Assembly: GCA_965229765.1 (NCBI GenBank)
Contig: CBDDJT010000002.1
Span: 1 to 64,000 of the forward strand
Reading direction: 5' to 3'
Source of the DNA: ASV31 sp965229765
GTDB lineage: Bacteria > Pseudomonadota > Alphaproteobacteria > Rhodobacterales > Rhodobacteraceae
DNA length: 64,000 nucleotides
Shown one piece after another: positions 1-7,060 of this stretch (position 1 is its first letter; each line of letters begins with the position of its first letter). Below the pieces are notes generated by a model. It did not search any database. It worked only from the letters and a program-made list of their open reading frames with translations, and had not been told where the DNA came from. The translations under genes were made by a program, and so were the position numbers.

Positions 1-4
1 AAAG

Positions 5-490
5 ATGAGCGCGCGGGCTCTCCGCTGGGCCGCGAAGGTCGCGGCGGCCGGGCGCTTGCCGTCGCGGCATGTCTGTCTGATCTGGGCGCTGGCGTGGCAC
101 CATACAGAGGCCGAGGGCTGCTTTCCCAGTCAGCAAACCCTGTCCGACATGGGCGCCGGGCCGAGGCAGAAAATCAGCGCCAAGTTGCGCGACCTGGAAG
201 AGCTGGGCTTGATCTGGCGCGACACCACGCGCGAGGGCGGGCGGTTCCGGAAAACGCGCTACGAGCTTTTCGGCTGGTTCTCCCCGTGTCACCCCGGGGT
301 GGCACGTCACCGTGCCACAAAAAAAGGGCACGGTGGAACCCAGCCCACCGTGCCACCCCGGGGTGGCAATATAGGGGTTATAGATAACCTAGGGCACGGC
401 GCGGCCGGGAACGTGGTGAATTTCGCTGAGAAAAAGAGCGCCAGTTTCGACCCTCCCGCGCCGCCCCGGCGAAGCGCCGAAAATCCCTGA
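5..490 (+). CDS. Winged-helix (HTH) protein of a mobile element, possibly replication-related
   Basis: 161-residue basic protein. Residues about 25-85 read as a winged helix: a helix with WALAWHHTEAEG, a recognition-type stretch (FPSQQTLSDMGAG...ISAKLRDLEELGLIWRD) and a beta wing (TREGGRFRKTRYEL). This pattern is typical of HTH proteins of phages, plasmids and integrative elements, some of which start replication. The tail (from about residue 95) is low complexity and is encoded by DNA full of palindromes (288-367), so the DNA there may matter more than the peptide. The start is only four bases into the window, so an upstream start cannot be excluded. It is the first of a plus-strand series of small island genes. 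The fold is fairly sure; the function is inference. Confidence 0.6.
   Translation: MSARALRWAAKVAAAGRLPSRHVCLIWALAWHHTEAEGCFPSQQTLSDMGAGPRQKISAKLRDLEELGLIWRDTTREGGRFRKTRYELFGWFSPCHPGVARHRATKKGHGGTQPTVPPRGGNIGVIDNLGHGAAGNVVNFAEKKSASFDPPAPPRRSAENP
288..367. repeat. Cluster of palindromes inside the 3' part of the HTH gene
   Basis: Two copies of the palindrome CACCCCGGGGTG lie at 290-301 and within a perfect 16-bp palindrome at 352-367. Between them, CACCGTGCC occurs at 308-316 and 346-354 and its complement GGCACGGTG at 327-335, forming hairpins 299-318 (8-bp arms, 4-nt loop) and 327-354 (10-bp arms, 8-nt loop). Read on the minus strand, the second hairpin is followed by seven T residues, like an intrinsic terminator. 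Related motifs recur at 1419-1432 and 1558-1581. Candidate operator, iteron or origin sites of the element. Confidence 0.6.
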
Positions 491-501
491 CCTGCCCAGC
501 C

Positions 502-795
502 ATGAGGATCCCGAAGATGCAAAGCGAACACCCGGCGGGCGACTGGGCCATGACAATCGGCGCGGCCTGCGAGCTGCCGCCGATGGAGCGGCTTGTGCTT
601 TTCATTCTCGCTGGACAGCTCGACCTGACCGGACGCTGCGACCTGCCCAGCAGGCGGATTGCGCGCCTGGCCGGGATACCGCCCGAACTGGCGACCCACT
701 GTCTAGGCCGCCTGATCGGCCGCAACCTCATCGGCCGCGTCCCTGGCGGCTGGCAACTCCACACCGCCCCGAAAGGACCCGACAATGCCCGATAA
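502..795 (+). CDS. Small helix-turn-helix-like mobile element protein
   Basis: 97 residues, starting 11 bases after the preceding gene. The centre reads like a compact winged helix (MERLVLFILAGQLDL, then LPSRRIARLAGIPPELATHCLGRLIGRNLIGRV), similar in arrangement to the gene before it. A second in-frame ATG at 550 would give an 81-residue protein that keeps the whole domain; neither start has a clear Shine-Dalgarno sequence. Its 3' end overlaps the next gene by 11 bases, suggesting coupled translation. I recognise no specific family; a DNA-binding role in the island is inference. Confidence 0.45.
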   Translation: MRIPKMQSEHPAGDWAMTIGAACELPPMERLVLFILAGQLDLTGRCDLPSRRIARLAGIPPELATHCLGRLIGRNLIGRVPGGWQLHTAPKGPDNAR

Positions 796-1396
796 GCACG
801 ACCCCGACACCCCCGCAATTCCCCAGCCTGACGCCCACCTGCCCGCCGCCGCGCCGGTCGCCGCCCTGTCACCGGCAGAAGCCGCCTGGCGGCTCACAGA
901 GCGACAAGCCGTGGCGATCTCCCGCGCCACCGATGGCGTTCCCAAGCACTTCAGGGGCAAACCCGGAGACATTGTAGCGGCCTGGATCATGGCGGACGAG
1001 CTGGGCATTTCGCGGATGGCGATGTTGCGGAGTGCCTTCGTCGTGAATGGCCGGGTCCAGTTGTCCGGCGACCTGCTCTTGGCCGTGGCCCGGGGTGCCG
1101 GCGTGAAGGTTTCCGAACGGATCGAGGACGGCGAGGCCGAGGGCGAGCTGGTGGCGACGTGCGAAGCAACCCTGCCCGGGGGCGAGACCGTCGCCGCGTC
1201 GTTCTCGACGGGGGACGCCCAGGCGGCTGGCCTGTGGGGCTCAAGCGACCCGTGGCGCAAGTATCCGAAGCGCATGCTTCAAATGCGCGCGCGTGGCTTC
1301 TGTCTGCGCGATGCCGTCGCGGACAAGCTTGCAGGTGTCTACGCTCCAGGCGAGCTGATCGAGGGCGAGGCGGTGGACATCACGCCGGCGGGATGA
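785..1396 (+). CDS. RecT-like single-strand annealing recombination protein
   Basis: 203 residues. After a Pro/Ala-rich linker (1-35) comes a domain that reads like phage RecT/Bet-type annealing proteins: AISRATDGVPKHFRGKPGDIVAAWIMADELGIS, then NGRVQLSGDLLLAVARGAG, a beta-rich middle, and the characteristic end DPWRKYPKRMLQMRARGFCLRDAVADKLAGVYAPGEL. Proteins of this family anneal complementary single strands during phage or element recombination, usually with a partner exonuclease; none is visible here, though the element continues to the left of the window. AAAGGA at 773-778 lies in good ribosome-binding position. Family assignment is by recognition of the C-terminal motif, not by a search. 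Confidence 0.65.
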   Translation: MPDKHDPDTPAIPQPDAHLPAAAPVAALSPAEAAWRLTERQAVAISRATDGVPKHFRGKPGDIVAAWIMADELGISRMAMLRSAFVVNGRVQLSGDLLLAVARGAGVKVSERIEDGEAEGELVATCEATLPGGETVAASFSTGDAQAAGLWGSSDPWRKYPKRMLQMRARGFCLRDAVADKLAGVYAPGELIEGEAVDITPAG

Positions 1397-1418
1397 CCGG
1401 CTCGCCACCGGCCGCCAG

Positions 1419-1432
1419 CACCCCCCGGGGTG
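1419..1432. repeat. CACCCC-CC-GGGGTG palindrome
   Basis: A variant of the CACCCCGGGGTG palindrome found twice at 288-367, here with two extra central bases. It lies just after the recT-like gene and before the next gene, a plausible operator position. Confidence 0.45.
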
Positions 1433-1538
1433 TCTGGGTCCTTCCCCGGCCCCGTGCCGCTGCGGGTGGGGAAGACTGCGGAAATTTATTTGTGCGTGGC
1501 CAATGGGTTGACGGCATATTATTACACCGACCGCCCGA

Positions 1539-1581
1539 GAAAGTGCGCCAGAGCCGCCACCGTGCCCGATCTGGCACGGTG
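1539..1581. promoter_or_regulatory. Leader with inverted repeat CACCGTGCC-N6-GGCACGGTG and a duplicated 15-bp motif
   Basis: GAAAGTGCGCCAGAG at 1539-1553 is repeated exactly at 1808-1822. In both places CGATCTG follows with the same spacing (1567 and 1836). The first copy also contains CACCGTGCC (1558-1566) and its inverted copy GGCACGGTG (1573-1581), the same arm sequence as in the 288-367 cluster. It ends four bases before a possible start at 1586. An AT-rich patch at about 1480-1530 lies upstream, but no convincing promoter boxes were found. Confidence 0.55.
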
Positions 1582-1585
1582 CGGC

Positions 1586-1780
1586 ATGGCCGACAACCTC
1601 GACCCCGCCCGCCTTGTCCGCGTTGAGGCGCGCAAGCCGATGACGGCCCCCGGCGGCCGCCCGGTTCCGCCCGGCGCCGTCGCGGTGGTGCCGCTCGTGC
1701 TGGCGCTGGATGCCGAGCTGCGCGGAACGGCTGCGATCCTGGACGATCCCGCCGCCCCCGAAACTGCTCCGGCAGCCTAA
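1586..1780 (+). CDS. Small hypothetical island protein
   Basis: 64 residues starting MADNLDPARLVRVEARKPMT and ending in a Pro/Ala-rich tail. The frame is open from 1430, but the ATG at 1586 directly follows the inverted repeat and avoids translating the regulatory-looking DNA. There is no strong Shine-Dalgarno sequence. No family is recognised. Its upstream region is a diverged copy of the leader before the 1882 gene, which suggests both transcripts are controlled alike. It may not be a real gene. Confidence 0.35.
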   Translation: MADNLDPARLVRVEARKPMTAPGGRPVPPGAVAVVPLVLALDAELRGTAAILDDPAAPETAPAA

Positions 1781-1807
1781 CGTCCTGAAATCAAACGAAA
1801 CCGCCGG

Positions 1808-1842
1808 GAAAGTGCGCCAGAGACGCCGCCGCCGCCGATCTG
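1808..1842. promoter_or_regulatory. Second copy of the duplicated leader motif
   Basis: GAAAGTGCGCCAGAG (1808-1822) and CGATCTG (1836-1842), with the same 28-base offset as in the copy at 1539-1573. This copy lacks the perfect CACCGTGCC/GGCACGGTG inverted repeat. It lies 40 bases before the start at 1882. Confidence 0.5.
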
Positions 1843-1881
1843 CCAAGCTGGGCGCGGCGCAACACGAAAGAGGGACACACG

Positions 1882-2898
1882 ATGCCGAAACGAGACCCGC
1901 ACCGCCGTATCATTGGAAATCTCCCGCCCACGACGCCCGCACGCCGCGCGCCCGAGCCGAGTGCGGCCGATCTGATCGCCGCCGCAATCGCTGGAGCCGA
2001 CCGCAAGCGCGGCGGCGCGGGTGGATTCTTTCGGGACGACGGCGACGGCGAAATTTTCGTCCCGATGCCGGCCCTGGCGCGGGCGAACGCGGGGACGGTC
2101 GTCCACATCTCGCTCCGCGCCGGGCTGCCCGAAATCGCCGCTGTCCTGGGCGATGCCGCGCCGGTTCCGACGCCAGCCGCCACGCCTGCGGCGGAAACGA
2201 GGACGCTGGAAACTGAAATCCTTGCCCGTTCCAAGGTGCTCCAGGCGGGCGCGCACCTGGTGCACGTCCCGACGCTCCCCGCCGAAGTCCGATCTGGCGT
2301 CCCGATCCTGACGGACACGCCCAGCGGCCTTGTCCGCATTGCACCTGCGGCCTTCGCGGCCGTCGCTGATGATGCCGAGGTTGCCGCATCGTCTTCGCCT
2401 GTCACCGTGGCCACCGTGGACCGCGAAACCGCGCCGGGCTACGCGGTGCGCTTCGAGATCACGCGGGCGGCCACCAAGGCGCGCGGGCCCGACCGGGTGC
2501 TTGCCGAGATCGTCGCGTCGATCGGCATGGGCGTTGCCCGGCTCATTGACCTGGAGCTGCTGACGGCCCTCGTCGCAACGACGCCTCCGGCGTTCTCGAT
2601 GGCCGCCGCCGCCGCGTCGGGCGTGACTTTTCCGGAGCTTCGGGCCCTGGTGGGCACCGATGGCACCGGCGCCGCTGCTGACCGGGGCGAGCTCTTTGTG
2701 TCGGGCGTGCCGGCCGAGCTCGCCGACACGGTGGCCGCCACCGTTGTGGGCGCCTGGTCGCGCGTGGGCGTGGCTGTCCTGGACGAGATCACGGTGGCCG
2801 TTGACCGCCGCGACCGCTCCGGCAAGATTGCCCTCACCGCGTGGGTGAACTGTCAGAGCCTGCTGGCCGATCCGGCGCCCTTCTGGCTGGCTTCCTGA
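1882..2898 (+). CDS. Possible phage capsid-like (HK97-fold?) structural protein
   Basis: 338 residues, soluble, with no signal peptide. The first 150 residues are Ala/Pro-rich. From about residue 185 the sequence has the texture of tailed-phage major capsid proteins: a beta stretch (TVDRETAPGYAVRFEITRAA), a helical spine-like stretch (DRVLAEIVASIGMGVARLIDLELLTALV), and a C-terminal beta region ending KIALTAWVNCQSLLADPAPFWL. This is a resemblance in order and character, not a recognised signature. AAAGAGGGA upstream gives a good ribosome-binding site. The stop overlaps the next ATG by one base, so the two are probably co-translated. No portal, terminase or protease is visible nearby, which is odd for a normal prophage. 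It could be an unrelated element protein. Confidence 0.4.
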   Translation: MPKRDPHRRIIGNLPPTTPARRAPEPSAADLIAAAIAGADRKRGGAGGFFRDDGDGEIFVPMPALARANAGTVVHISLRAGLPEIAAVLGDAAPVPTPAATPAAETRTLETEILARSKVLQAGAHLVHVPTLPAEVRSGVPILTDTPSGLVRIAPAAFAAVADDAEVAASSSPVTVATVDRETAPGYAVRFEITRAATKARGPDRVLAEIVASIGMGVARLIDLELLTALVATTPPAFSMAAAAASGVTFPELRALVGTDGTGAAADRGELFVSGVPAELADTVAATVVGAWSRVGVAVLDEITVAVDRRDRSGKIALTAWVNCQSLLADPAPFWLAS

Positions 2899-3245
2899 TG
2901 GGCTGGCTTTCGCGCATCTTCGGACGCACCCGCGACCCCGACACCGCCCGCGCTGGGCTGCCTCCCGAGCTGCTGGCGTCGATCACGGCCGCCGGCGTGA
3001 TCTGGCGCCCCGGTGCCGAGGAAGGCGACCCCGCCCGCGCGATTGTTACGGTCCGGACGGTGGGCCGCTTTTACTGGGACGGCCGCGACGACGCCGCCGC
3101 CCGCATTCGGCGCGCATACCCTGACCTCACCGCCGCCGAGGCACGCCGCGCCGCGCTGCTGCTGTCAGATGTGGTCGGCTCACGGAACCGCGTCGCCGCG
3201 CGAGGCTTCAGCACGCGGCCAGTGCCGTGGGCCCTCCGCTGGTGA
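2898..3245 (+). CDS. Hypothetical protein coupled to the capsid-like gene
   Basis: 115 residues beginning MGWLSRIFGRTRDPD; the ATG overlaps the preceding stop codon (TGATG). It is basic, with an Arg/Ala-rich helical second half (DDAAARIRRAYPDLTAAEARRAALLLSDVVGSRNRVA). No family is recognised. The tight coupling implies a shared role with the upstream protein. It ends about 100 bases before the convergent minus-strand regulator pair; the gap shows no obvious terminator. Confidence 0.45.
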   Translation: MGWLSRIFGRTRDPDTARAGLPPELLASITAAGVIWRPGAEEGDPARAIVTVRTVGRFYWDGRDDAAARIRRAYPDLTAAEARRAALLLSDVVGSRNRVAARGFSTRPVPWALRW

Positions 3246-3341
3246 CGAACTGAGATCGGCCGCGCGCCTGGGCGGCCGTTACGCCGGAACCCTCGACCGG
3301 CAAGCCCAGCCCCCGGCCCGCGCCAAACTGGCCGGGGGCCC

Positions 3342-3773
3342 CTACGCCGCCGGCCGGCATTGCATCCACCCCGCGCCCTGCCAGTCTTCCCACGCGGCGC
3401 GCGCCGTCTTCAGCGATACACCCGCCGCCGCCGCCGCTTCTTTCACGCCGCCGCCGTGCTCAAGCACCGTCACCGCTCGACCCCGCCGCCACTCCCGCAT
3501 GACGGGCCGCCCGTTTCCGAGCTCTAGGATCATGCTTGGGAACGCTTCGCCCAGCGCGCGCGCCGCCTCGATCCCCACCGCGACCGCGACGGGGTGTTCG
3601 GGATACGGCCGTTTCGGGATGAAGACAAACCGCCGCCCGCGCCGGCCGCCTGGACGCGCCGCCGCCAATAGGCAGAGCGCGAGATCACGCCCGATCACGG
3701 CCGCGACCTCTGTGAGCGTCGTTCCGAGCTCCGGCGCCCCCATAGGTGCCGCCAACGGCTCCGGCCCGCTCAT
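3342..3773 (-). CDS. Mor-family transcriptional activator-like protein
   Basis: 143 residues. The stretch RRFVFIPKRP...EHPVAVAVGIEAARALGEAF...LELGNGRP, followed by a C-terminal helix-turn-helix (AVTVLEHGGGVKEAAAAAGVSLKTARAAWEDW), has the layout of the Mor/C family of Mu-like phage middle/late activators: a beta-strand IPK motif, a dimerisation helix, then an HTH. Its ATG overlaps the stop of the upstream 72-residue regulator by four bases (ATGA), so the two form a minus-strand operon. It probably controls element genes; the target is unknown. The palindromes in the plus-strand module are candidate sites, but this is inference. Confidence 0.6.
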   Translation of the reverse strand: MSGPEPLAAPMGAPELGTTLTEVAAVIGRDLALCLLAAARPGGRRGRRFVFIPKRPYPEHPVAVAVGIEAARALGEAFPSMILELGNGRPVMREWRRGRAVTVLEHGGGVKEAAAAAGVSLKTARAAWEDWQGAGWMQCRPAA

Positions 3774-3988
3774 GCTTTCGCCCCCCGGAACACGACACCG
3801 CCGGGGACGAGCTGCACGCCCTCGACCGTGAGGGCGCGGACCAGGCGCCCCAGCTTCGCCGGTTTCAACGGCTGGCCGCGTTCCTCGAACATCGCGAGAT
3901 CACCGGGCGAGACGCCGCCCAGCGCCGCGAACACGGCCCTGTCCATCTTCAACGCCGCCCGCGCCATTCGAGATTGTGTCGGTGTCAT
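3770..3988 (-). CDS. XRE-like small phage-type regulator
   Basis: 72 residues: MTPTQSRMARAALKMDRAVFAALGGVSPGDLAMFEERGQPLKPAKLGRLVRALTVEGVQLVPGGVVFRG. The order (R.ARAALKM, GGVSPGDLAMFE, LGRLVRAL, GVQLVPGGV) matches small helix-turn-helix proteins common in alphaproteobacterial prophages, where the end reads EAAGVEFIPGGVRLR or similar. It is the first gene of a two-gene operon with the Mor-like activator and lies nearest the tRNA-Ser attachment side. Likely an element repressor or control protein. Confidence 0.6.
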   Translation of the reverse strand: MTPTQSRMARAALKMDRAVFAALGGVSPGDLAMFEERGQPLKPAKLGRLVRALTVEGVQLVPGGVVFRGAKA

Positions 3989-4200
3989 CGTCGCGCCTCC
4001 TTTGATCGGTTCGGCCCGATGATGCCGGAAGCGCTGGGCCAGCGGCTCTGGCGCGCTGTGCGCTGCGAATCCGCCCCCGAAAGGTGCAAACGGGCGTATC
4101 CGAGGGCGTCGAAGGACTTCCGGGGATGGCGTGCGGGATGGCGAGTAGATCGCCGCGCCTTAAATTTATTCGTTCAAAATCAATGCTTTATAGGGAATGC
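3989..4200. other. Island edge next to the tRNA-Ser 3' end
   Basis: No gene is seen. A short AT-rich stretch at 4160-4198 directly abuts the encoded CCA end of the tRNA gene. Integrases commonly use the 3' end of tRNA genes, so an attachment site is expected at about 4190-4230; the matching copy would lie left of the window and cannot be seen. No integrase gene is present in the visible part. Confidence 0.45.
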
Positions 4201-4290
4201 TGGCGGAGAGACAGGGATTCGAACCCTGGGTGGACTTGCGCCCACAACGGTTTTCGAGACCGCCCCGTTCGACCACTCCGGCACCTCTCC
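4201..4290 (-). tRNA. tRNA-Ser(CGA)
   Basis: 90 nt on the minus strand. The acceptor stem GGAGAGG pairs with TCTCTCC (one G-T), followed by discriminator G and an encoded CCA. The anticodon loop CTCGAAA lies between GCGGT and ACCGT, giving anticodon CGA (reads UCG). The long variable arm (GTGGGCGCAAGTCCAC) is the serine hallmark, and the T arm CAGGGTTCGAATCCCTG is complete. The gene is intact, as expected when an element integrates at the 3' end and restores it. Confidence 0.93.
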
Positions 4291-4428
4291 GCGGTCTGGC
4301 GGGGGGATAGTTGACGACGCGCGCGCGCGCAACCGGTTTTTCCGTGCATGACCGGCGCCTGGAATGTGGGCCTTGGAAACCGGGCGCGGCAGCGTTACCT
4401 CATGCACACCCGTCGACCGGAGGTCCGA

Positions 4429-5262
4429 ATGCTGAGACGCGTGCTGTTGACCCTGACACTGTGCCTGCCCCTTGTGCCACTTGCCGGGACCGCTTGGGCC
4501 AGTGAAACCGAAGCGGACCGGCTGGCCGATGCGCTTGGCCTGCCGGACCTCGTGTCGATCATGCACGAGGAGGGCACCGTCTATGGCGCCGGTCTGCGTG
4601 AGGAGCTTTTCCCGGGAACGAGCCGGGCCCGCTGGGAAGCCGAGGTCGACGCGATCTATGATGCCGGGCGGATGGACGCGGTGGTACGCGGCGCGCTGGC
4701 GCGCGATCTGGACGCGCCGGACGTGGCCGCGGCGGTGGCGTTCTTCGAAAGCCCGCTTGGGCAACGTGTCGTGAAGCTGGAGCTTTCGGCGCGGCGCGCG
4801 CTGCTGGACGAGGATGTAGAGGCGGCGAGCCGCACCGCGCTGGAGGCGCGGCGGGCCGATGAAGATCCGCTTCTGGACCGCCTGGAGACCTTCATCACCG
4901 TCAACGACCTGATCGAATCGAACGTGGTGGGCGCGCTCAATTCCAACATCGCCTTCTATACCGGCCTTGCCGAGGGCGGTGCATTTCCCGACGGGCTGAC
5001 GGAATCAGATATACTTGAGGATGTCTGGCGGCAGGAGCCCGAGATTCGTGAAGAGACGGTGACGTGGCTCTATTCCTACCTCGGGATGGCCTATGACCCG
5101 CTGTCGCCCGAGGACCTTGACGCCTACACCGCGTTCTCGGCCAGCCCCGAGGGGCGGCGGCTGAACCGGGCGCTGTTCACCGGGTTCGACGAGTTGTTCA
5201 ACGCGATCTCGCTGGCGCTGGGGCAGGCCGCCGGGCAGTACATCGGCGGACAGGATCTTTAG
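4429..5262 (+). CDS. DUF2059-type exported protein
   Basis: 277 residues. The start at 4429 is chosen because GGAGGT lies four bases upstream and the protein then begins with a clean signal peptide (MLRRVLLTLTLCLPLVPLAGTAWA, cleaved before SETEAD). The mature part is alpha-helical and acidic. It contains two related halves, each with a segment like AAVAFFESPLGQRVVKLE or AYTAFSASPEGRRLNRAL, the F.SP.G.R signature of DUF2059 proteins. The function is unknown; a periplasmic location is expected. It stands alone between the tRNA and rplU. Confidence 0.7.
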   Translation: MLRRVLLTLTLCLPLVPLAGTAWASETEADRLADALGLPDLVSIMHEEGTVYGAGLREELFPGTSRARWEAEVDAIYDAGRMDAVVRGALARDLDAPDVAAAVAFFESPLGQRVVKLELSARRALLDEDVEAASRTALEARRADEDPLLDRLETFITVNDLIESNVVGALNSNIAFYTGLAEGGAFPDGLTESDILEDVWRQEPEIREETVTWLYSYLGMAYDPLSPEDLDAYTAFSASPEGRRLNRALFTGFDELFNAISLALGQAAGQYIGGQDL

Positions 5263-5295
5263 CGGTTTTCGGCGCCGCCGGACGGCTCTTGGTGC

Positions 5296-5324
5296 TTGAC
5301 AGGCAGGGCCGTCCCGTGGATACA
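5296..5324 (+). promoter_or_regulatory. Candidate promoter for rplU-rpmA
   Basis: A perfect -35 box TTGACA (5296-5301), 17 bases, then GATACA (5319-5324), three of six matches to TATAAT. It lies about 130 bases upstream of rplU, leaving room for an untranslated leader. Confidence 0.45.
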
Positions 5325-5455
5325 GCGCTTTCTCTGTGCCCATGGGGGCCAGACCGATCAATCACGCCGTAAAGGCGCGCTGTCCGAGGCGGCCCGATGG
5401 GGCCCGGGAACACCCGCAAGGGGGCCAAAGGGCGCGGAGACAAGAGGAAAGACGC

Positions 5456-6100
5456 ATGTTCGCGGTCATGAAGACCGGTGGCAAGCAGTACAAGGTTCAG
5501 AGCGGAGACATCCTTCGCGTCGAGAAACTGGCTGCGGACGCTGGCGAAACCATTCAGTTCAACGAAATCCTGATGCTGGGCGGTGACGCACCGGTGCTGG
5601 GCAGCCCGATGGTGGACGGCGCGGCCGTGCAGGCCGAGGTCATCGACCAGATCAAGGGCGACAAGGTCATCCATTTCGTCAAGCGCCGCCGCAAGCATTC
5701 GTCGAAGCGCACCAAGGGTCACCGCCAGCAGCTGACTTTGTTGCGTGTGACCGACATTCTTGCGTCGGGCGCCGATGCGTCGGGCGTGAAGGCCGCGATC
5801 GGCGCTGGGTCCGCCCCGGTTGCCGTTGCGGCGGCTGCGCCTGCGAAGGCTGCAAAGCCCGCCAAGACCGAGGCCGCTGCAGAGGCGCCGTCCACGGGTG
5901 ACGACCTCAAGCGGCTGTCGGGCGTGGGCCCGGCGCTGGAAAAGAAGCTGCACGAGGCTGGTGTGACCACCTTTGCGCAGGTTGCCGCCTGGACCGCCGA
6001 CGACGTGGCCGCGATGGACGAGAAGCTGTCGTTCAAGGGCCGGATCGAGCGCGAGGGCTGGATCGAGCAGGCCAAGACTTTGGCCGCTGAAAAGGAGTAA
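5456..6100 (+). CDS. rplU: 50S ribosomal protein L21 with C-terminal helix-hairpin-helix extension
   Basis: 214 residues, about twice the usual L21 length (about 103). Residues 1-104 are canonical L21 (MFAVMKTGGKQYKV, then VIHFVKRRRKHSSKRTKGHRQ), which binds 23S rRNA. An Ala/Lys-rich linker (about 105-140) leads to a helix-hairpin-helix-type domain (DDLKRLSGVGPALEKKLHEAGVTTFAQVAAWTADDVAAMDEKL...RIEREGWIEQAKTLA). That domain resembles those of predicted nucleic acid-binding proteins and is seen in other Rhodobacterales L21 proteins. The start at 5456 has GAGGAAA just upstream. It is co-transcribed with rpmA, six bases downstream. The role of the tail is unknown. Confidence 0.95.
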   Translation: MFAVMKTGGKQYKVQSGDILRVEKLAADAGETIQFNEILMLGGDAPVLGSPMVDGAAVQAEVIDQIKGDKVIHFVKRRRKHSSKRTKGHRQQLTLLRVTDILASGADASGVKAAIGAGSAPVAVAAAAPAKAAKPAKTEAAAEAPSTGDDLKRLSGVGPALEKKLHEAGVTTFAQVAAWTADDVAAMDEKLSFKGRIEREGWIEQAKTLAAEKE

Positions 6101-6106
6101 CGACCC

Positions 6107-6376
6107 ATGGCACACAAGAAAGCAGGCGGTTCATCCCGCAACGGGCGCGACAGCGCCGGCCGCCGTCTTGGCGTCAAGCTGTTCGGTGGCCAGGCCGCCA
6201 TTCCGGGCAACATCATCGTGCGCCAGCGGGGCACCAAGTGGTGGCCGGGCGAGGGCGTGGGCATGGGCCGTGACCACACCATCTTTGCCGTGGTCGATGG
6301 CCGCGTCACGTTTCACAAGGGCCTGAAGGGCCGTACCTTCATTTCCGTCCTTCCGGACGCGGAGGCCGCAGAGTAA
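6107..6376 (+). CDS. rpmA: 50S ribosomal protein L27
   Basis: 89 residues, full length, beginning MAHKKAGGSSRNGRDSAGRRLGVKLFGGQ, the universally conserved L27 N terminus that reaches towards the peptidyl-transferase centre. It starts directly after Met with no cleavable leader, unlike the Firmicutes form. It follows rplU by six bases with AAAGGAG at the rplU end as ribosome-binding site, the standard rplU-rpmA operon. Confidence 0.97.
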   Translation: MAHKKAGGSSRNGRDSAGRRLGVKLFGGQAAIPGNIIVRQRGTKWWPGEGVGMGRDHTIFAVVDGRVTFHKGLKGRTFISVLPDAEAAE

Positions 6377-6403
6377 GCCGACACCTCGGTCAGCGTGTTT
6401 TCA

Positions 6404-6429
6404 GGGGGATCGGCGAAAGCCGGTCCCCC
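6404..6429 (+). terminator. Hairpin after rpmA
   Basis: GGGGGATCGGC-GAAA-GCCGGTCCCCC: 11-bp stem with one T-G pair and a GAAA tetraloop. The T-run is poor, so termination may be partial and allow read-through to the LysE gene. Confidence 0.45.
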
Positions 6430-6454
6430 GCGTCGTTTCGGAAAAGGTACCGCG

Positions 6455-7060
6455 ATGAGTGCGGCGTTCGCCAGTTTCGTCCTTTTCGGCCTGAGCCAGG
6501 TCGGCACGCCGGGTCCGGCGAACATGGCGCTTCTGGCAACGGGGGCGCGGTTCGGTCTGCTGGCCTCGCTGCCGTTCGTGGCGGGTGTGGCGCTGGGAAA
6601 GCAGCTGGTCATCTGGCCGGTGGGCTTTGGCCTGATGGAGCTGGGCGCACGGGCGCCGTGGCTGTTCTCGGGGCTGAAGTGGATTTCGGCGGCCTATATC
6701 TGCTGGCTGGCGTGGAAGGTAGCGGGCCTGCGGCTGGTGCCCGGAGAGGCTGGCGCGGCGGCCCCGGGATTCCTGGCGGGGTTGGTGGTGCATCCGCTGA
6801 ACCCAAAGGCATGGGCGATGATCACGGCGGCCTTCACCGGCTTCGTGCCGGCCGGAACGCCGGCATTTCAGGCCACGCTGCTTGTCGCCGGGGTGCTGCT
6901 GGGATGTCAGCTGTTGCTGCACCCGCTTTGGGCGTGGGCCGGTTCGGGCGCGGCGGCGATGGTTGCGGGACGCCCCGCGGAACGCCACCTGATGTGGACG
7001 CTGGCCGCGCTTACCGTGGCCAGCGTGTTGTTTGTGCTCTTCGGAGGAGTGAGCCCATGA
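6455..7060 (+). CDS. LysE/RhtB-family amino acid exporter
   Basis: 201 residues with about five to six hydrophobic segments. The N terminus (FVLFGLSQVGTPGPANMALLATGARFG) contains the family's conserved GPANM.L..G..FG motif. LysE/RhtB exporters move amino acids or related metabolites out of the cell; the substrate cannot be deduced. The start at 6455 follows GAAAAGG. The TGA stop overlaps the ATG of the next gene (ATGA), so it is coupled to the GNAT acetyltransferase. Confidence 0.85.
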   Translation: MSAAFASFVLFGLSQVGTPGPANMALLATGARFGLLASLPFVAGVALGKQLVIWPVGFGLMELGARAPWLFSGLKWISAAYICWLAWKVAGLRLVPGEAGAAAPGFLAGLVVHPLNPKAWAMITAAFTGFVPAGTPAFQATLLVAGVLLGCQLLLHPLWAWAGSGAAAMVAGRPAERHLMWTLAALTVASVLFVLFGGVSP

